DNA of 25,564 nucleotides from an uncultured Lachnospiraceae bacterium (lineage in GTDB: Bacteria; Bacillota; Clostridia; Lachnospirales; Lachnospiraceae): the NCBI GenBank assembly GCA_910586275.1, contig CAJUIM010000019.1, positions 9,794 to 35,357 of the forward strand, read 5' to 3'. The first letter of the stretch is position 1. Each line of letters opens with the position of its first letter. The notes beneath the pieces were generated by a model. It was not told the DNA's origin. It worked only from the letters and a program-made list of their open reading frames with translations, and did not search any database. Position numbers and translations under genes: made by a program. This document shows positions 1 through 6,667 of this stretch, piece by piece.

Positions 1-159
1 ACAGACGGAGAATGCCTGAGGTGGATTTGGTACTGGGAGGGATTATGCGGAACTAAAAACAGCATAAGCCCGAACAGTGCCACAGGCAATCGCCGTCTGA
101 GGAAACAGACGGAGAATGCCTGAGGTGGATTTGGTACTGGGAGGGATTATGCGGAACTA
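1..159. repeat. 55-bp perfect direct repeat, period 104 bp
   Basis: Positions 1-55 and 105-159 are identical. Each begins ACAGACGGAGAATGCC and ends GCGGAACTA. The 49 bp between them (56-104) ends with CCGTCTG (93-99), which pairs with CAGACGG (106-112) at the start of copy two around a 6-nt loop, so each unit may carry a hairpin at its left edge. No T-run follows, so it does not look like a terminator. The array may continue upstream of the window. I see no convincing coding sequence: frame 1 is open only to the TGA at 121-123, and the second copy lies in a different frame, so a shared peptide repeat is unlikely. Confidence 0.85.
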
Positions 160-180
160 TAAATAAGAAGGGAAAGGTTT

Positions 181-897
181 ATGAAGGTACGGATAAAGTT
201 TGCAAAGTCCGGCGCTATGCGTTTTGTAGGGCATTTGGATGTGATGAGGTATTTCCAGAAAGCCATCCGCAGGGCGGAAATCGATATTGCGTATTCGGAA
301 GGCTTCAGCCCCCATCAGATTATGTCCTTTGCGGCTCCCTTAGGCGTGGGACTGGAGAGCAGGGGCGAATATTTTGACATAGAAGTCTGTTCCGTAACTA
401 CATCGGAGGATATGAAGGAGAGGCTGAACCGTGTGATGGTGCCCGGCATGGAGATACTGAGCGTCACTCTGCTGGGAGAACGGGCGAAGAATGCCATGGC
501 AAGCGTGGCGGCAGCGGCATATACCGTCCGTTTCCGGGAAGGATATGAGCCTGCGTTTGACTGGGTAGGCCGTTGGGCGGTTTTTTACGCGCAGCCGGCC
601 ATAGCCGTGACAAAGAAAACAAAGAAAAGCGAAGTGCTGCTGGATCTGAAACCTTCCGTATATTCTGCCATTGCCGAGACGGGGGAAGACGGCATTCCGG
701 TTTTGCGTATGCTGGTAGATGCCAGCAGTTCCGGCAATGTGAAACCGTCTTTGGTTATGGAAGCTTTTCTGAAGGAAAACGGAGAAGAACTTTCTGCATT
801 TTCCCTTCTGATTACAAGGGAAGAGACATATACGGATGCGGGGGAAAAGGGAAAACGGAATCTGGTTCCGCTGGATGCAGTAGGAACAGTTTTCTGA
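181..897 (+). CDS. DUF2344 / TIGR03936 radical-SAM-associated protein
   Basis: A 238-residue protein whose N-terminus (KVRIKFAKSGAMRFVGHLD, then YSEGFSPHQ and FAAPLGVG) is the hallmark of the DUF2344 family. In Firmicutes this family is usually encoded just downstream of, or fused to, a B12-binding radical SAM protein (TIGR03960). That partner would lie to the left and is not visible. The biochemical role of the family is not established; an RNA- or ribosome-related function has been suggested from its usual neighbours. The start is supported by a purine-rich AAGAAGGGAAAGG shortly upstream. The RNase E/G gene follows after 18 bp, so the two are probably co-transcribed. Family assignment is firm, function is not. 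Confidence 0.9.
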   Translation: MKVRIKFAKSGAMRFVGHLDVMRYFQKAIRRAEIDIAYSEGFSPHQIMSFAAPLGVGLESRGEYFDIEVCSVTTSEDMKERLNRVMVPGMEILSVTLLGERAKNAMASVAAAAYTVRFREGYEPAFDWVGRWAVFYAQPAIAVTKKTKKSEVLLDLKPSVYSAIAETGEDGIPVLRMLVDASSSGNVKPSLVMEAFLKENGEELSAFSLLITREETYTDAGEKGKRNLVPLDAVGTVF

Positions 898-915
898 AAA
901 AGGAAAGGGAGCGGT

Positions 916-2145
916 ATGGGTGACAGAAAATACATTATATTGCGGCGCGGCCGTCAGATAGTATCCCTGCTGCTGCATGGCAGCCGGCTGCAGTCTGTCC
1001 ATGTGCAGGACGAGGATCATGCGGGCGGCATATTGGGGAATATTTATGTGGCACGGGTGAAAAATGTGGTAAAAAACCTGAATGCCGCATTTGTGGAAAT
1101 CGAGCCGGGGAAAAACTGCTTTCTGGATCTGAGGGATGCCAGAAAACCGGTGCTGCTCAACCGGAATTATGACGGACGGCTGCTTGCCGAGGATGAGATT
1201 ATTGTTCAGGTATATAAGGAGGCAATGAAGACCAAGCCGCCGGCAGTGACCTGTAAACTTTCGTTGGACGGGAAATATTGCGTGGTGACGGCCGGGAAGG
1301 CAGGCATTGCCTATTCGGCAAAGCTGCCGGAGAAAATAAAGAGAAGGTTAGGGGAAGGATTGGAAAATTCGGATTTTCCCTTGGGCAGTTTTTCCGAAAA
1401 CTACGGAATAGTAATCCGCACCAATGCCAAGGAACTGAAAGAGGATTTGAGTCCTTTGACGCGGGAGATAGAAGAACTGTCCGGGCGGTTAGGGGATATT
1501 ATGCAAAACGGCATCCATCGGACCTGCTATTCCGTGCTTCTGTGCAAAACGGCAGGGTATTTGCGGAAACTGCGGGATCTGCGGGCAGATTGGTGTGAAG
1601 AAATCATCACGGATGAGAAGGATATTTATGAGGAGATCCGTAATTATATGGAAGAGAATCCGAACTTCTGCCTGCCGCCCCTGCGGCTGTATACGGATGA
1701 AAGACTGCCTCTGGCCAAGCTTTATGCGGCGGAAACAAGGCTGAAGGAAGTGCTGGATAAGAAGGTATGGCTGAAGTCCGGAGGGTATCTGCTGATAGAG
1801 CCGACGGAAGCGCTTACCGTAATCGACGTGAACACGGGAAAGACGGTTTCCAAAAAGGAGGCGGAGGAGAATCATTTCCGGACAAATATGGAAGCTGCCG
1901 AAGAAATTGCCAGACAGCTTTCACTGAGGAATCTGTCCGGCATTATTATCATTGATTTTATCGATATGGAAAATGAGGAATATGAGAATGCATTGGCGGC
2001 ACATTTGAACGGACTGCTGAAACAGGATGCGGTAAAGACAAGGTTGGTAGATATTACGGCCCTTGGGCTGGCGGAAGTCACGCGCATGAAGACAAGCCGG
2101 CCATTAAGGGAGTTGCTGAAAAATGAGGACAGAGTGTGCATATAG
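916..2145 (+). CDS. rng: Ribonuclease E/G family endoribonuclease
   Basis: A 409-residue RNase G-like protein, a single-strand-specific endonuclease acting in rRNA and mRNA processing. An S1-like RNA-binding segment lies near residues 38-75 (GNIYVARVKNVVKNLNAAFV). The catalytic domain carries the two metal-binding aspartates in VIDVNTGK (D304) and IIIIDFIDM (D347), at almost the same positions as in E. coli RNase E. The protein ends soon after the TRMKTSRPLRELL segment and lacks the CxxC Zn-link of the proteobacterial enzymes, which is common in short Clostridia homologues. AAAGGAAAGGGAGCGGT precedes the ATG. It follows the DUF2344 gene by 18 bp and is followed closely by a Nudix gene, so all three probably form one operon. 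Confidence 0.93.
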   Translation: MGDRKYIILRRGRQIVSLLLHGSRLQSVHVQDEDHAGGILGNIYVARVKNVVKNLNAAFVEIEPGKNCFLDLRDARKPVLLNRNYDGRLLAEDEIIVQVYKEAMKTKPPAVTCKLSLDGKYCVVTAGKAGIAYSAKLPEKIKRRLGEGLENSDFPLGSFSENYGIVIRTNAKELKEDLSPLTREIEELSGRLGDIMQNGIHRTCYSVLLCKTAGYLRKLRDLRADWCEEIITDEKDIYEEIRNYMEENPNFCLPPLRLYTDERLPLAKLYAAETRLKEVLDKKVWLKSGGYLLIEPTEALTVIDVNTGKTVSKKEAEENHFRTNMEAAEEIARQLSLRNLSGIIIIDFIDMENEEYENALAAHLNGLLKQDAVKTRLVDITALGLAEVTRMKTSRPLRELLKNEDRVCI

Positions 2146-2180
2146 CCGCTATCGCCGTAAGAAAAAGGAAGGGCATGGAG

Positions 2181-2756
2181 ATGAAGCTGATCGGAATAGA
2201 AAAAGTAAAAGACGGAAAATATTTAAAAAATTATGAACTGACATATCTGAACAAAGCGGGAAGGGAGAAGAAATATGAAATTGTCAGCAGGAAAGAACTG
2301 GCAGATGCAGAGGATATCGGCAAAAAGGTAAGCGGCATATCCATAGCCGCAGTCAATGACGGGAAGCTGCTGCTGCTGAAAGAATTCCGCATGGGAGTGA
2401 ATAAAACGGTATATAACCTCTGTGCCGGGATGATCGAAGAGGGAGAAACAGTGATGGATTGCATCAAGCGGGAATTGTATGAGGAAACAGGCCTTTCGGT
2501 AAAGAAGGTAATCGATATTCTTCCGGCTTCTTTTGCGGCGGTGGCTATCTCCGATATGAAAACCCATATCGTCTTTGTGGAAGCGGAAGGGACATTTGAA
2601 GATCATACTTCGGAAAATGAAATGATTGAGGCTGCTTTTTACAGCCGCGAGGAGACGGCAGCCCTTTTGCAGACGGAGGAATTCAGTTCGAGGGCACAGA
2701 TGGTGGCTTATTTCTTCTCCAAGAATTTGTTTCCCGGTTTTGGCAGCGCAAAATGA
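2181..2756 (+). CDS. Nudix hydrolase, ADP-ribose pyrophosphatase-like
   Basis: A 191-residue Nudix protein. The Nudix box is complete at about residues 83-105: GMIEEGE, seven residues, then RELYEETGL, matching G-x5-E-x7-REUxEExGU. The preceding beta-rich part (residues 50-82, including LLLLKEFRMGVNKTVYNL) resembles ADP-ribose/ADP-sugar pyrophosphatases, which cleave nucleoside diphosphates linked to another group; the exact substrate cannot be read from sequence. I chose ATG 2181 because AGGAAGGG lies 7 nt upstream. ATG 2175 is an alternative. An in-frame ATG at 2136 overlaps the RNase gene and would add a basic tail foreign to the family. It is the last gene before a terminator-like hairpin at 2899-2946. 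Confidence 0.88.
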   Translation: MKLIGIEKVKDGKYLKNYELTYLNKAGREKKYEIVSRKELADAEDIGKKVSGISIAAVNDGKLLLLKEFRMGVNKTVYNLCAGMIEEGETVMDCIKRELYEETGLSVKKVIDILPASFAAVAISDMKTHIVFVEAEGTFEDHTSENEMIEAAFYSREETAALLQTEEFSSRAQMVAYFFSKNLFPGFGSAK

Positions 2757-2898
2757 GAGCGTAGGAAATCGGGCGTGAAAAGGTGATGTCCTTCCATATA
2801 ATGGGATGTATTTCGTGGGGGAAACTCACGGATCATAAGATAACAACGAATATATGTTTTTTGTCTGAGTGACGATAAATTGTAAAATAGACGAATTA

Positions 2899-2946
2899 AC
2901 GTATACAAATTGGGTATATTTCCCTTTTCGTATGCGTCTTTTTTAT
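2899..2946 (+). terminator. Probable intrinsic terminator after the rng-Nudix operon
   Basis: An imperfect stem pairs ACGTATACAAATTGGG (2899-2914) with CCCTTTTCGTATGCGT (2922-2937), with about 12-13 of 16 positions paired and a 7-nt loop. It is followed at once by CTTTTTTATTT. It sits about 140 bp after the Nudix stop codon, and the region between shows only a small hairpin (CGTGGG/CTCACG, about 2818-2834) without a T-run. Confidence 0.55.
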
Positions 2947-3011
2947 TTCATCCATGGAAGGATGGCAATATAAAAAACAATATAATCCCCGTAATTACAA
3001 ATAAAAAGATC

Positions 3012-3038
3012 TTTCGCATAATACTTCATTTTATGAAA
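3012..3038 (+). repeat. Left inverted recombination-site candidate
   Basis: Left arm TTTCGCATAAT (3012-3022), spacer ACTTC (3023-3027), right arm ATTTTATGAAA (3028-3038). The outer arm matches the inverted inner arm at 8 of 11 positions. The inner arm and spacer are identical to those of the site at 4506-4532 read on the opposite strand. The outer arm is the more divergent one, as often seen when outer and inner arms differ in recombinase affinity. Confidence 0.75.
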
Positions 3039-3297
3039 GGGAGAAAACACAAATATATTGACAGAATACAAATGAATTACGTTACTTCGTTTATGCTATC
3101 ATAATTTTCTTTAAAAAGCAACCATATTTTTAGAAATTATTTATAATTTAATGCTAATTTACATATTTTTGTGGAATACTTTTAAATAAACTATTCTTTT
3201 AGGCCGTCAAATGATACGTCAATATTGTAAATTGTCTGCAGGCGGCTTTTAGTGACATAAGAAAAACGGATGTTCAAGGAAGAGAAAGGAGACAGGT
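3039..3297. promoter_or_regulatory. AT-rich region upstream of the recombinase gene, inside the invertible segment
   Basis: This 259-bp stretch is much richer in A+T than the rest of the window and holds no gene I can support. On the + strand TATGCTATCATAAT (3092-3105) offers -10-like hexamers but no well-spaced -35. On the - strand TTGCTT, 17 nt and TAGCAT (within about 3091-3125) form a weak promoter-like pair. A - strand promoter here would point toward 3012 now and toward the sortase gene after inversion. The Shine-Dalgarno GAAAGGAGACAGGT lies just before the ATG at 3298. Promoter positions are uncertain. Confidence 0.35.
3198..3211 (+). repeat. 14-bp direct repeat, copy 1 (upstream of the recombinase)
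   Basis: TTTAGGCCGTCAAA here is identical to 4420-4433. The two copies bracket the recombinase ORF, one 86 bp before the start codon and one directly after the stop codon. Because the recombinase has an AP2-like N-terminal domain of the arm-binding type, these may be accessory arm sites. That is inference. Confidence 0.6.
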
Positions 3298-4419
3298 ATG
3301 CCAAGAAAAGGAGAAAACATTTACAAAAGAAAGGACGGAAGATGGGAGGGGAGGATCTGGCAGGAGAATACGATGCCAGGCCGGCGGAAATATATATCCG
3401 TGTACGGAAAAACCTATAAAGAGGTAAAGGGGAAAATGGAAAAAACAAGGAACGGGCATATCCAAAGCAGCAAAGGGCTGCCTGACATGGAGGAGGCGGC
3501 CGGCATCTGGTTGGAGGATAGGAAACAATTTTGGAAACCTACCACTTATGCGGCCTATCAGCAGATTGTAGATAAATATATCGGGCCGTATTTAGGGAAA
3601 ATCAAGATAAATAAGATAGACAGCCAAGTGATGGCGGATTTTCATGCCCTTCTTAGGAGCGAGCGGGAAAATATGCTTTCCGCCAATTATCTTTCCTATA
3701 TTTGTGCCGTGGTGATAAGGGTGCTTGCCTATGCGAAGAAAAAATACGGAATACAGATGTCCATTCCCGAAAATCCGGTGGTAAAAAGCAAAAAGGGGCA
3801 GATCATTCTTCCCGGGGAACATGCCATGTCCGTGCTGGAAGAATATTTGCTTGCGGACAGCGGAAAGAATATCAACCTTGGCATATTGGTTGCCTTCTAT
3901 ACAGGAATACGCATCGGAGAACTGTGTGCGCTGAAGTGGGAGGACATAGACTTAAACGACGGCATTATATATATCAAGAGAAACATCCAGAGGGTGCAGA
4001 ATCCGGAGAAGGAAGAGGTCAGGACAAGCATAATCATTCAGGCACCAAAAACAGTGGATTCCATAAGGATCGTCCCTATCCCGCCGGTATTGCTGCCGCT
4101 TTTGGAACAGCATCGGAAAGAAGACGGCGGCCATGTGATCCAAGGAGCCAAAAACCCTTGGGCGGATCCGAGGACGGTGCAGTATCAGTTTAAGAAAATT
4201 TTGGAAAGATGCGGACTGGAGCATTTCAATTTCCATATGCTTCGGCATGCATTTGCCACAAGGTGCATTGCCAAAGGGTTTGATGTGAAAAGCCTGAGCG
4301 AAATTCTGGGGCACAGCGATATCCGGCTGACGCTGAACCTTTATGTGCATTCTACCGTGCAGCAGAAAAAACAGCTGATGAACCGTTTCGATACCCATTT
4401 GTATCAGGAACAGCCATAG
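3298..4419 (+). CDS. Tyrosine recombinase / integrase (Tn916 Int-like architecture)
   Basis: A 373-residue site-specific recombinase. Residues 1-55 form an AP2-like arm-binding domain (RKDGRWEGRI, then VYGKTYKEVK), residues about 64-150 a SAM-like core-binding domain, and residues about 170-360 the catalytic domain. All active-site residues can be assigned: R205 (GIRIGEL), K251 (APKTVDS), H313 and R316 (HMLRH), H339 (LGHSD) and nucleophile Y349 (LNLYVH). It appears intact. No excisionase, relaxase or phage genes accompany it. It lies between two inverted 27-bp crossover-like sites, so its likely job is DNA inversion rather than integration of a large element. The start follows a strong AGAGAAAGGAGACAGGT. 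Classification is certain; the inversion role is inferred from the sites. Confidence 0.95.
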   Translation: MPRKGENIYKRKDGRWEGRIWQENTMPGRRKYISVYGKTYKEVKGKMEKTRNGHIQSSKGLPDMEEAAGIWLEDRKQFWKPTTYAAYQQIVDKYIGPYLGKIKINKIDSQVMADFHALLRSERENMLSANYLSYICAVVIRVLAYAKKKYGIQMSIPENPVVKSKKGQIILPGEHAMSVLEEYLLADSGKNINLGILVAFYTGIRIGELCALKWEDIDLNDGIIYIKRNIQRVQNPEKEEVRTSIIIQAPKTVDSIRIVPIPPVLLPLLEQHRKEDGGHVIQGAKNPWADPRTVQYQFKKILERCGLEHFNFHMLRHAFATRCIAKGFDVKSLSEILGHSDIRLTLNLYVHSTVQQKKQLMNRFDTHLYQEQP

Positions 4420-4433
4420 TTTAGGCCGTCAAA
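4420..4433 (+). repeat. 14-bp direct repeat, copy 2 (directly after the recombinase)
   Basis: TTTAGGCCGTCAAA starts on the base following the recombinase stop codon and is identical, in the same orientation, to 3198-3211. Its last three bases are the first bases of the outer stem of the terminator-like fold at 4431-4508. Confidence 0.6.
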
Positions 4434-4508
4434 CCAACCGTCCGAAGTGGATCTGTTCCATATAGATAAAGCAGGATTTCGGGAAAAGCGGGATTGGTTT
4501 CTTTTTTT
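4431..4508 (+). terminator. Terminator-like nested fold between recombinase and right inversion site
   Basis: AAACCAA (4431-4437) can pair with TTGGTTT (4494-4500). Inside, CCGAA (4442-4446) pairs with TTCGG (4478-4482), and TGGA (4448-4451) with TCCA (4457-4460). The outer stem is followed by CTTTTTTT (4501-4508). The long loop makes this weaker than a compact terminator. It would stop recombinase transcription before the sortase gene in the present orientation, and being inside the invertible segment it would move away on inversion. Confidence 0.4.
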
Positions 4509-4532
4509 CATAAAATGAAGTATTTTGTGAAA
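4506..4532 (-). repeat. Right inverted recombination-site candidate
   Basis: Inner arm TTTCATAAAAT (4506-4516), spacer GAAGT (4517-4521), outer arm ATTTTGTGAAA (4522-4532). The arms are inverted copies matching at 10 of 11 positions. On the opposite strand the site matches 3012-3038 at 25 of 27 positions. Confidence 0.75.
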
Positions 4533-4544
4533 AGGATACATAAT

Positions 4545-4572
4545 TTGATAAATGCAAAAATGATATTACGAT
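4545..4572 (+). promoter_or_regulatory. Candidate promoter of the sortase-LCP operon
   Basis: TTGATA (4545-4550, 5 of 6 to the -35 consensus), a 16-nt spacer, then TACGAT (4567-4572, 4 of 6 to the -10 consensus), just outside the right inversion site. TACGATAG followed by GGGAAAATAA occurs twice in a row (4567-4589 with a short insertion, and 4593-4609), so this may be a binding site or a duplicated -10. The region up to the sortase start is very A-rich. Assignment is by eye only. Confidence 0.4.
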
Positions 4573-4666
4573 AGAAACAGGGAAAATAATGGTACGATAG
4601 GGAAAATAAAAAATTCAATAAAAAATCCAATAAAAAGTCAATATATGGAAAGAGGGCAATTTACAT

Positions 4667-5539
4667 ATGGAAACATGTAACAAAGAAAAAGGGAACAAAA
4701 ATAAACGGATATGGAAAAAACCGGGAGCGGCGTTTCTTTTGGCACTGTTCCTTGGCCTGACGGCAATCGGCACGGCATCCTGCGGACAGCCGCCGCAGGA
4801 TGCGGCAGAAGAACAGCCGCCGGAGCCGGAGCAGACGGAAGAGCCGGCCGGCATGGAAGAGGCGGAGCCGGAAGAGGAGCCGCAGGAAACGGCAGAAGAG
4901 GTACCGGGGCAGACGGGAGAATTGCAGAGTCTTATTGACATGGGAGTGCCCATCCCGGAAAAGGAAGTGGATTTTGAGGAACTGCGGGAAAATGTCAATG
5001 AAGATATTTATGCTTGGATATACATACCCGACAGCAAGATTGACTATCCCATCGTCCAGCATCCCATTGATAACTTCTATTACTTAAATTATAACTTGGA
5101 CGGCAGCTATGGCTATCCCGGCTGCATCTATACGGAACGGTACAACAGAAAAGATTTTGCAGATCCCCTTACGGTAGTATACGGACATAATATGAAAAAC
5201 GGCACAATGTTTGCCGGGCTGCATGATTACGAAGATATTGAGTATTTCAGGGAACATCCTTATGTATATGTTTACACGCCGGAAAAGCTTTATGTTTATG
5301 AAATTTTTGCTTCTCATGAATACGGCAATGAGCATTTGCTCTATAACCATGATTATGCGGTGAAAAGCGAGTTCAGGAAATATGTGGACAGCATCTTGGA
5401 ACTGAGGAGCATGAACAGTAACCGGGCGGAAGATGTGGAAGTTACCGAGGACAGCCATATTCTGGTGCTTTCCACATGCATGGCGAATAAACCGGACAAC
5501 CGTTATCTGGTGCAGGGAGTATTGCTGAATGAAGATTAA
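4667..5539 (+). CDS. srtB: Class B sortase, membrane- or lipid-anchored
   Basis: A 290-residue cysteine transpeptidase that would join surface proteins to the wall. A basic N-terminus and hydrophobic helix (residues 20-37) end in TASCG, so C39 may be a lipidated cysteine, though the lipobox is imperfect; otherwise the helix is a signal anchor. A Pro/Glu-rich linker (about 40-85) follows. The sortase domain begins near residue 100 with FEELRENVNEDIYAWIYIPD, typical of class B. Catalytic residues are H174 (VYGHNM), C271 (VLSTC) and R279 (NRYLVQG). GAGGG lies about 10 nt before the ATG. The LCP gene overlaps its end by 11 nt, so the two are translationally coupled. A protein ending in SPKTGE, two genes on, is a possible substrate. 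Confidence 0.93.
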   Translation: METCNKEKGNKNKRIWKKPGAAFLLALFLGLTAIGTASCGQPPQDAAEEQPPEPEQTEEPAGMEEAEPEEEPQETAEEVPGQTGELQSLIDMGVPIPEKEVDFEELRENVNEDIYAWIYIPDSKIDYPIVQHPIDNFYYLNYNLDGSYGYPGCIYTERYNRKDFADPLTVVYGHNMKNGTMFAGLHDYEDIEYFREHPYVYVYTPEKLYVYEIFASHEYGNEHLLYNHDYAVKSEFRKYVDSILELRSMNSNRAEDVEVTEDSHILVLSTCMANKPDNRYLVQGVLLNED

Positions 5540-6599
5540 ATCGGAATTTGTTCGTACTGCTATCCGGGCAGTGCTTGTGCTGGCGGTATTGGCGGCAATA
5601 TGCATCGGTGCATTCTTTGCCATGCAGGCTTCCGGAAAGAAGCGGCTTTATGACGGCGGCAGCGGCGGGCAGATGATTATGTCCCAGTCCGTGCTGTCGG
5701 AAACTGCGGATGTGCCGGAGGAAGAGGCGGAGAATTGGCAGGAGGGGGATATCCGCTATCAAGGCCGCCATTACCGGTACAATGAAGATATGCTGACTTT
5801 TCTTTTTTTAGGGATTGACAAACTGTCGGAGGTGGCTCCCGTAAAGAACGGCATAGACGGCGGACAGTCGGATGCTATTTTTCTGCTGGCCATGAATCCT
5901 CACAATAAAGAAATATATGTCATCGGCGTCCCTAGGGATACTATGGCAGAAATTGATGTATATGCCAAGAACGGCGATTTCCAAGGCACGGGTGTGGGTC
6001 AGATTACCTTGCAGCATGGCTACGGGGACGGAGCCGCCGTAAGCTGCGAACGCAGTAAAAAGGCAGTGTCCAAGCTGTTTTATAACTTGCCTATCCATGG
6101 TTACTGTGCCGTCAATATGGGCGCCATTCCTCTGATCAACGATGCGGTGGGCGGCATTGAGGTGGAAGCGTTGGAGAGCATTAATTATACGGATTTCCGC
6201 ATTAAGGAAGGGGAAAAGGTGCATCTGGACGGTATGGAAGCCTATCATTATCTGCATTATAGGGATGTGACGGCATTCAGCAGCGCAGGCCGGCGGCTGG
6301 ACCGGCAGAAGCAGTATCTGAGTGCTTATGCGGCGGCTGCCATGGAAGCCGTTAAGAAGGATGTCACGCTTCCTATGACATTATATAAGACTTTGAACCG
6401 ATATATGGTGACGGATATTTCCGTAGATGAGGCAAGCTATCTGGGGCTTCAGATGTTGGAATATCATTTCGGCACAGACAATATGTGCTCCTTGGAGGGT
6501 GAGACAGTCCGGGGAGAAAAGTTTGAGGAGTTCTATGTCGATGAGAAAGCGCTCTATGAACTGATACTCCGTGTATTTTATGAAGAAATCAGAGAGTGA
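5529..6599 (+). CDS. LytR-CpsA-Psr (LCP) family cell-wall glycopolymer ligase
   Basis: A 356-residue membrane protein with a short cytoplasmic start, one transmembrane helix (about 11-32) and an extracellular LCP domain from about residue 88. Family marks are FLGID, the acidic residue in GQSDAIFLLAMNP (D115), VPRDT (R136, D137), and the arginine cluster RRLDRQKQYL (R255, R256, R259) that binds the polyprenyl pyrophosphate. LCP proteins move teichoic acid or capsule chains from the lipid carrier to peptidoglycan. Its position before the polysaccharide cluster suggests it attaches that polymer, which is inference. The start overlaps the sortase gene, with AGGGAG 9 nt upstream. A 68-bp gap containing a small GCC-GAAA-GGC hairpin separates it from the next gene. 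Confidence 0.93.
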   Translation: MKIKSEFVRTAIRAVLVLAVLAAICIGAFFAMQASGKKRLYDGGSGGQMIMSQSVLSETADVPEEEAENWQEGDIRYQGRHYRYNEDMLTFLFLGIDKLSEVAPVKNGIDGGQSDAIFLLAMNPHNKEIYVIGVPRDTMAEIDVYAKNGDFQGTGVGQITLQHGYGDGAAVSCERSKKAVSKLFYNLPIHGYCAVNMGAIPLINDAVGGIEVEALESINYTDFRIKEGEKVHLDGMEAYHYLHYRDVTAFSSAGRRLDRQKQYLSAYAAAAMEAVKKDVTLPMTLYKTLNRYMVTDISVDEASYLGLQMLEYHFGTDNMCSLEGETVRGEKFEEFYVDEKALYELILRVFYEEIRE

Positions 6600-6667
6600 A
6601 TGAATTAGGTATTAGGCCGAAAGGCTTGATATAACCACATGAAATGTTTGGGGAAAGGAGAAAAAGA

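Larger units (their letters stand above)
3012..4532. mobile_element. Putative invertible DNA segment carrying its own tyrosine recombinase
   Basis: Two 27-bp sites, 3012-3038 and 4506-4532, match at 25 of 27 positions when one is reverse-complemented, including 19 contiguous identical bases (3020-3038 against 4506-4524). Each has an 11-bp arm, a 5-bp spacer and an inverted 11-bp arm, which is how a tyrosine-recombinase crossover site is built. The spacers are ACTTC and GAAGT, exact reverse complements, so recombination between the sites would invert the 1.5-kb segment rather than excise it. The only gene inside is the recombinase. The right site ends 134 bp before the sortase gene that opens the cell-wall region, so inversion could change its transcription. 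The sites and their orientation are directly visible; recombination activity is inferred. Confidence 0.72.

Noticed and set aside
340..1020. Minus-strand ORF of 226 residues opposite the DUF2344 gene
   Set aside because: Covers a conserved + strand gene and reads as a low-information antisense translation.
3058..3105. TTGACA at 3058-3063 as the -35 of a recombinase promoter
   Set aside because: The only good -10-like hexamers (TATGCT, TATCAT, CATAAT) lie about 28-36 nt downstream, too far for a sigma-A promoter; at 17 nt the sequence is GTTACT.
3012..4532. Integrated mobile element (phage, ICE) marked by the recombinase
   Set aside because: No cargo, excisionase, relaxase or phage genes; the end sites are inverted rather than direct, so excision is not predicted.
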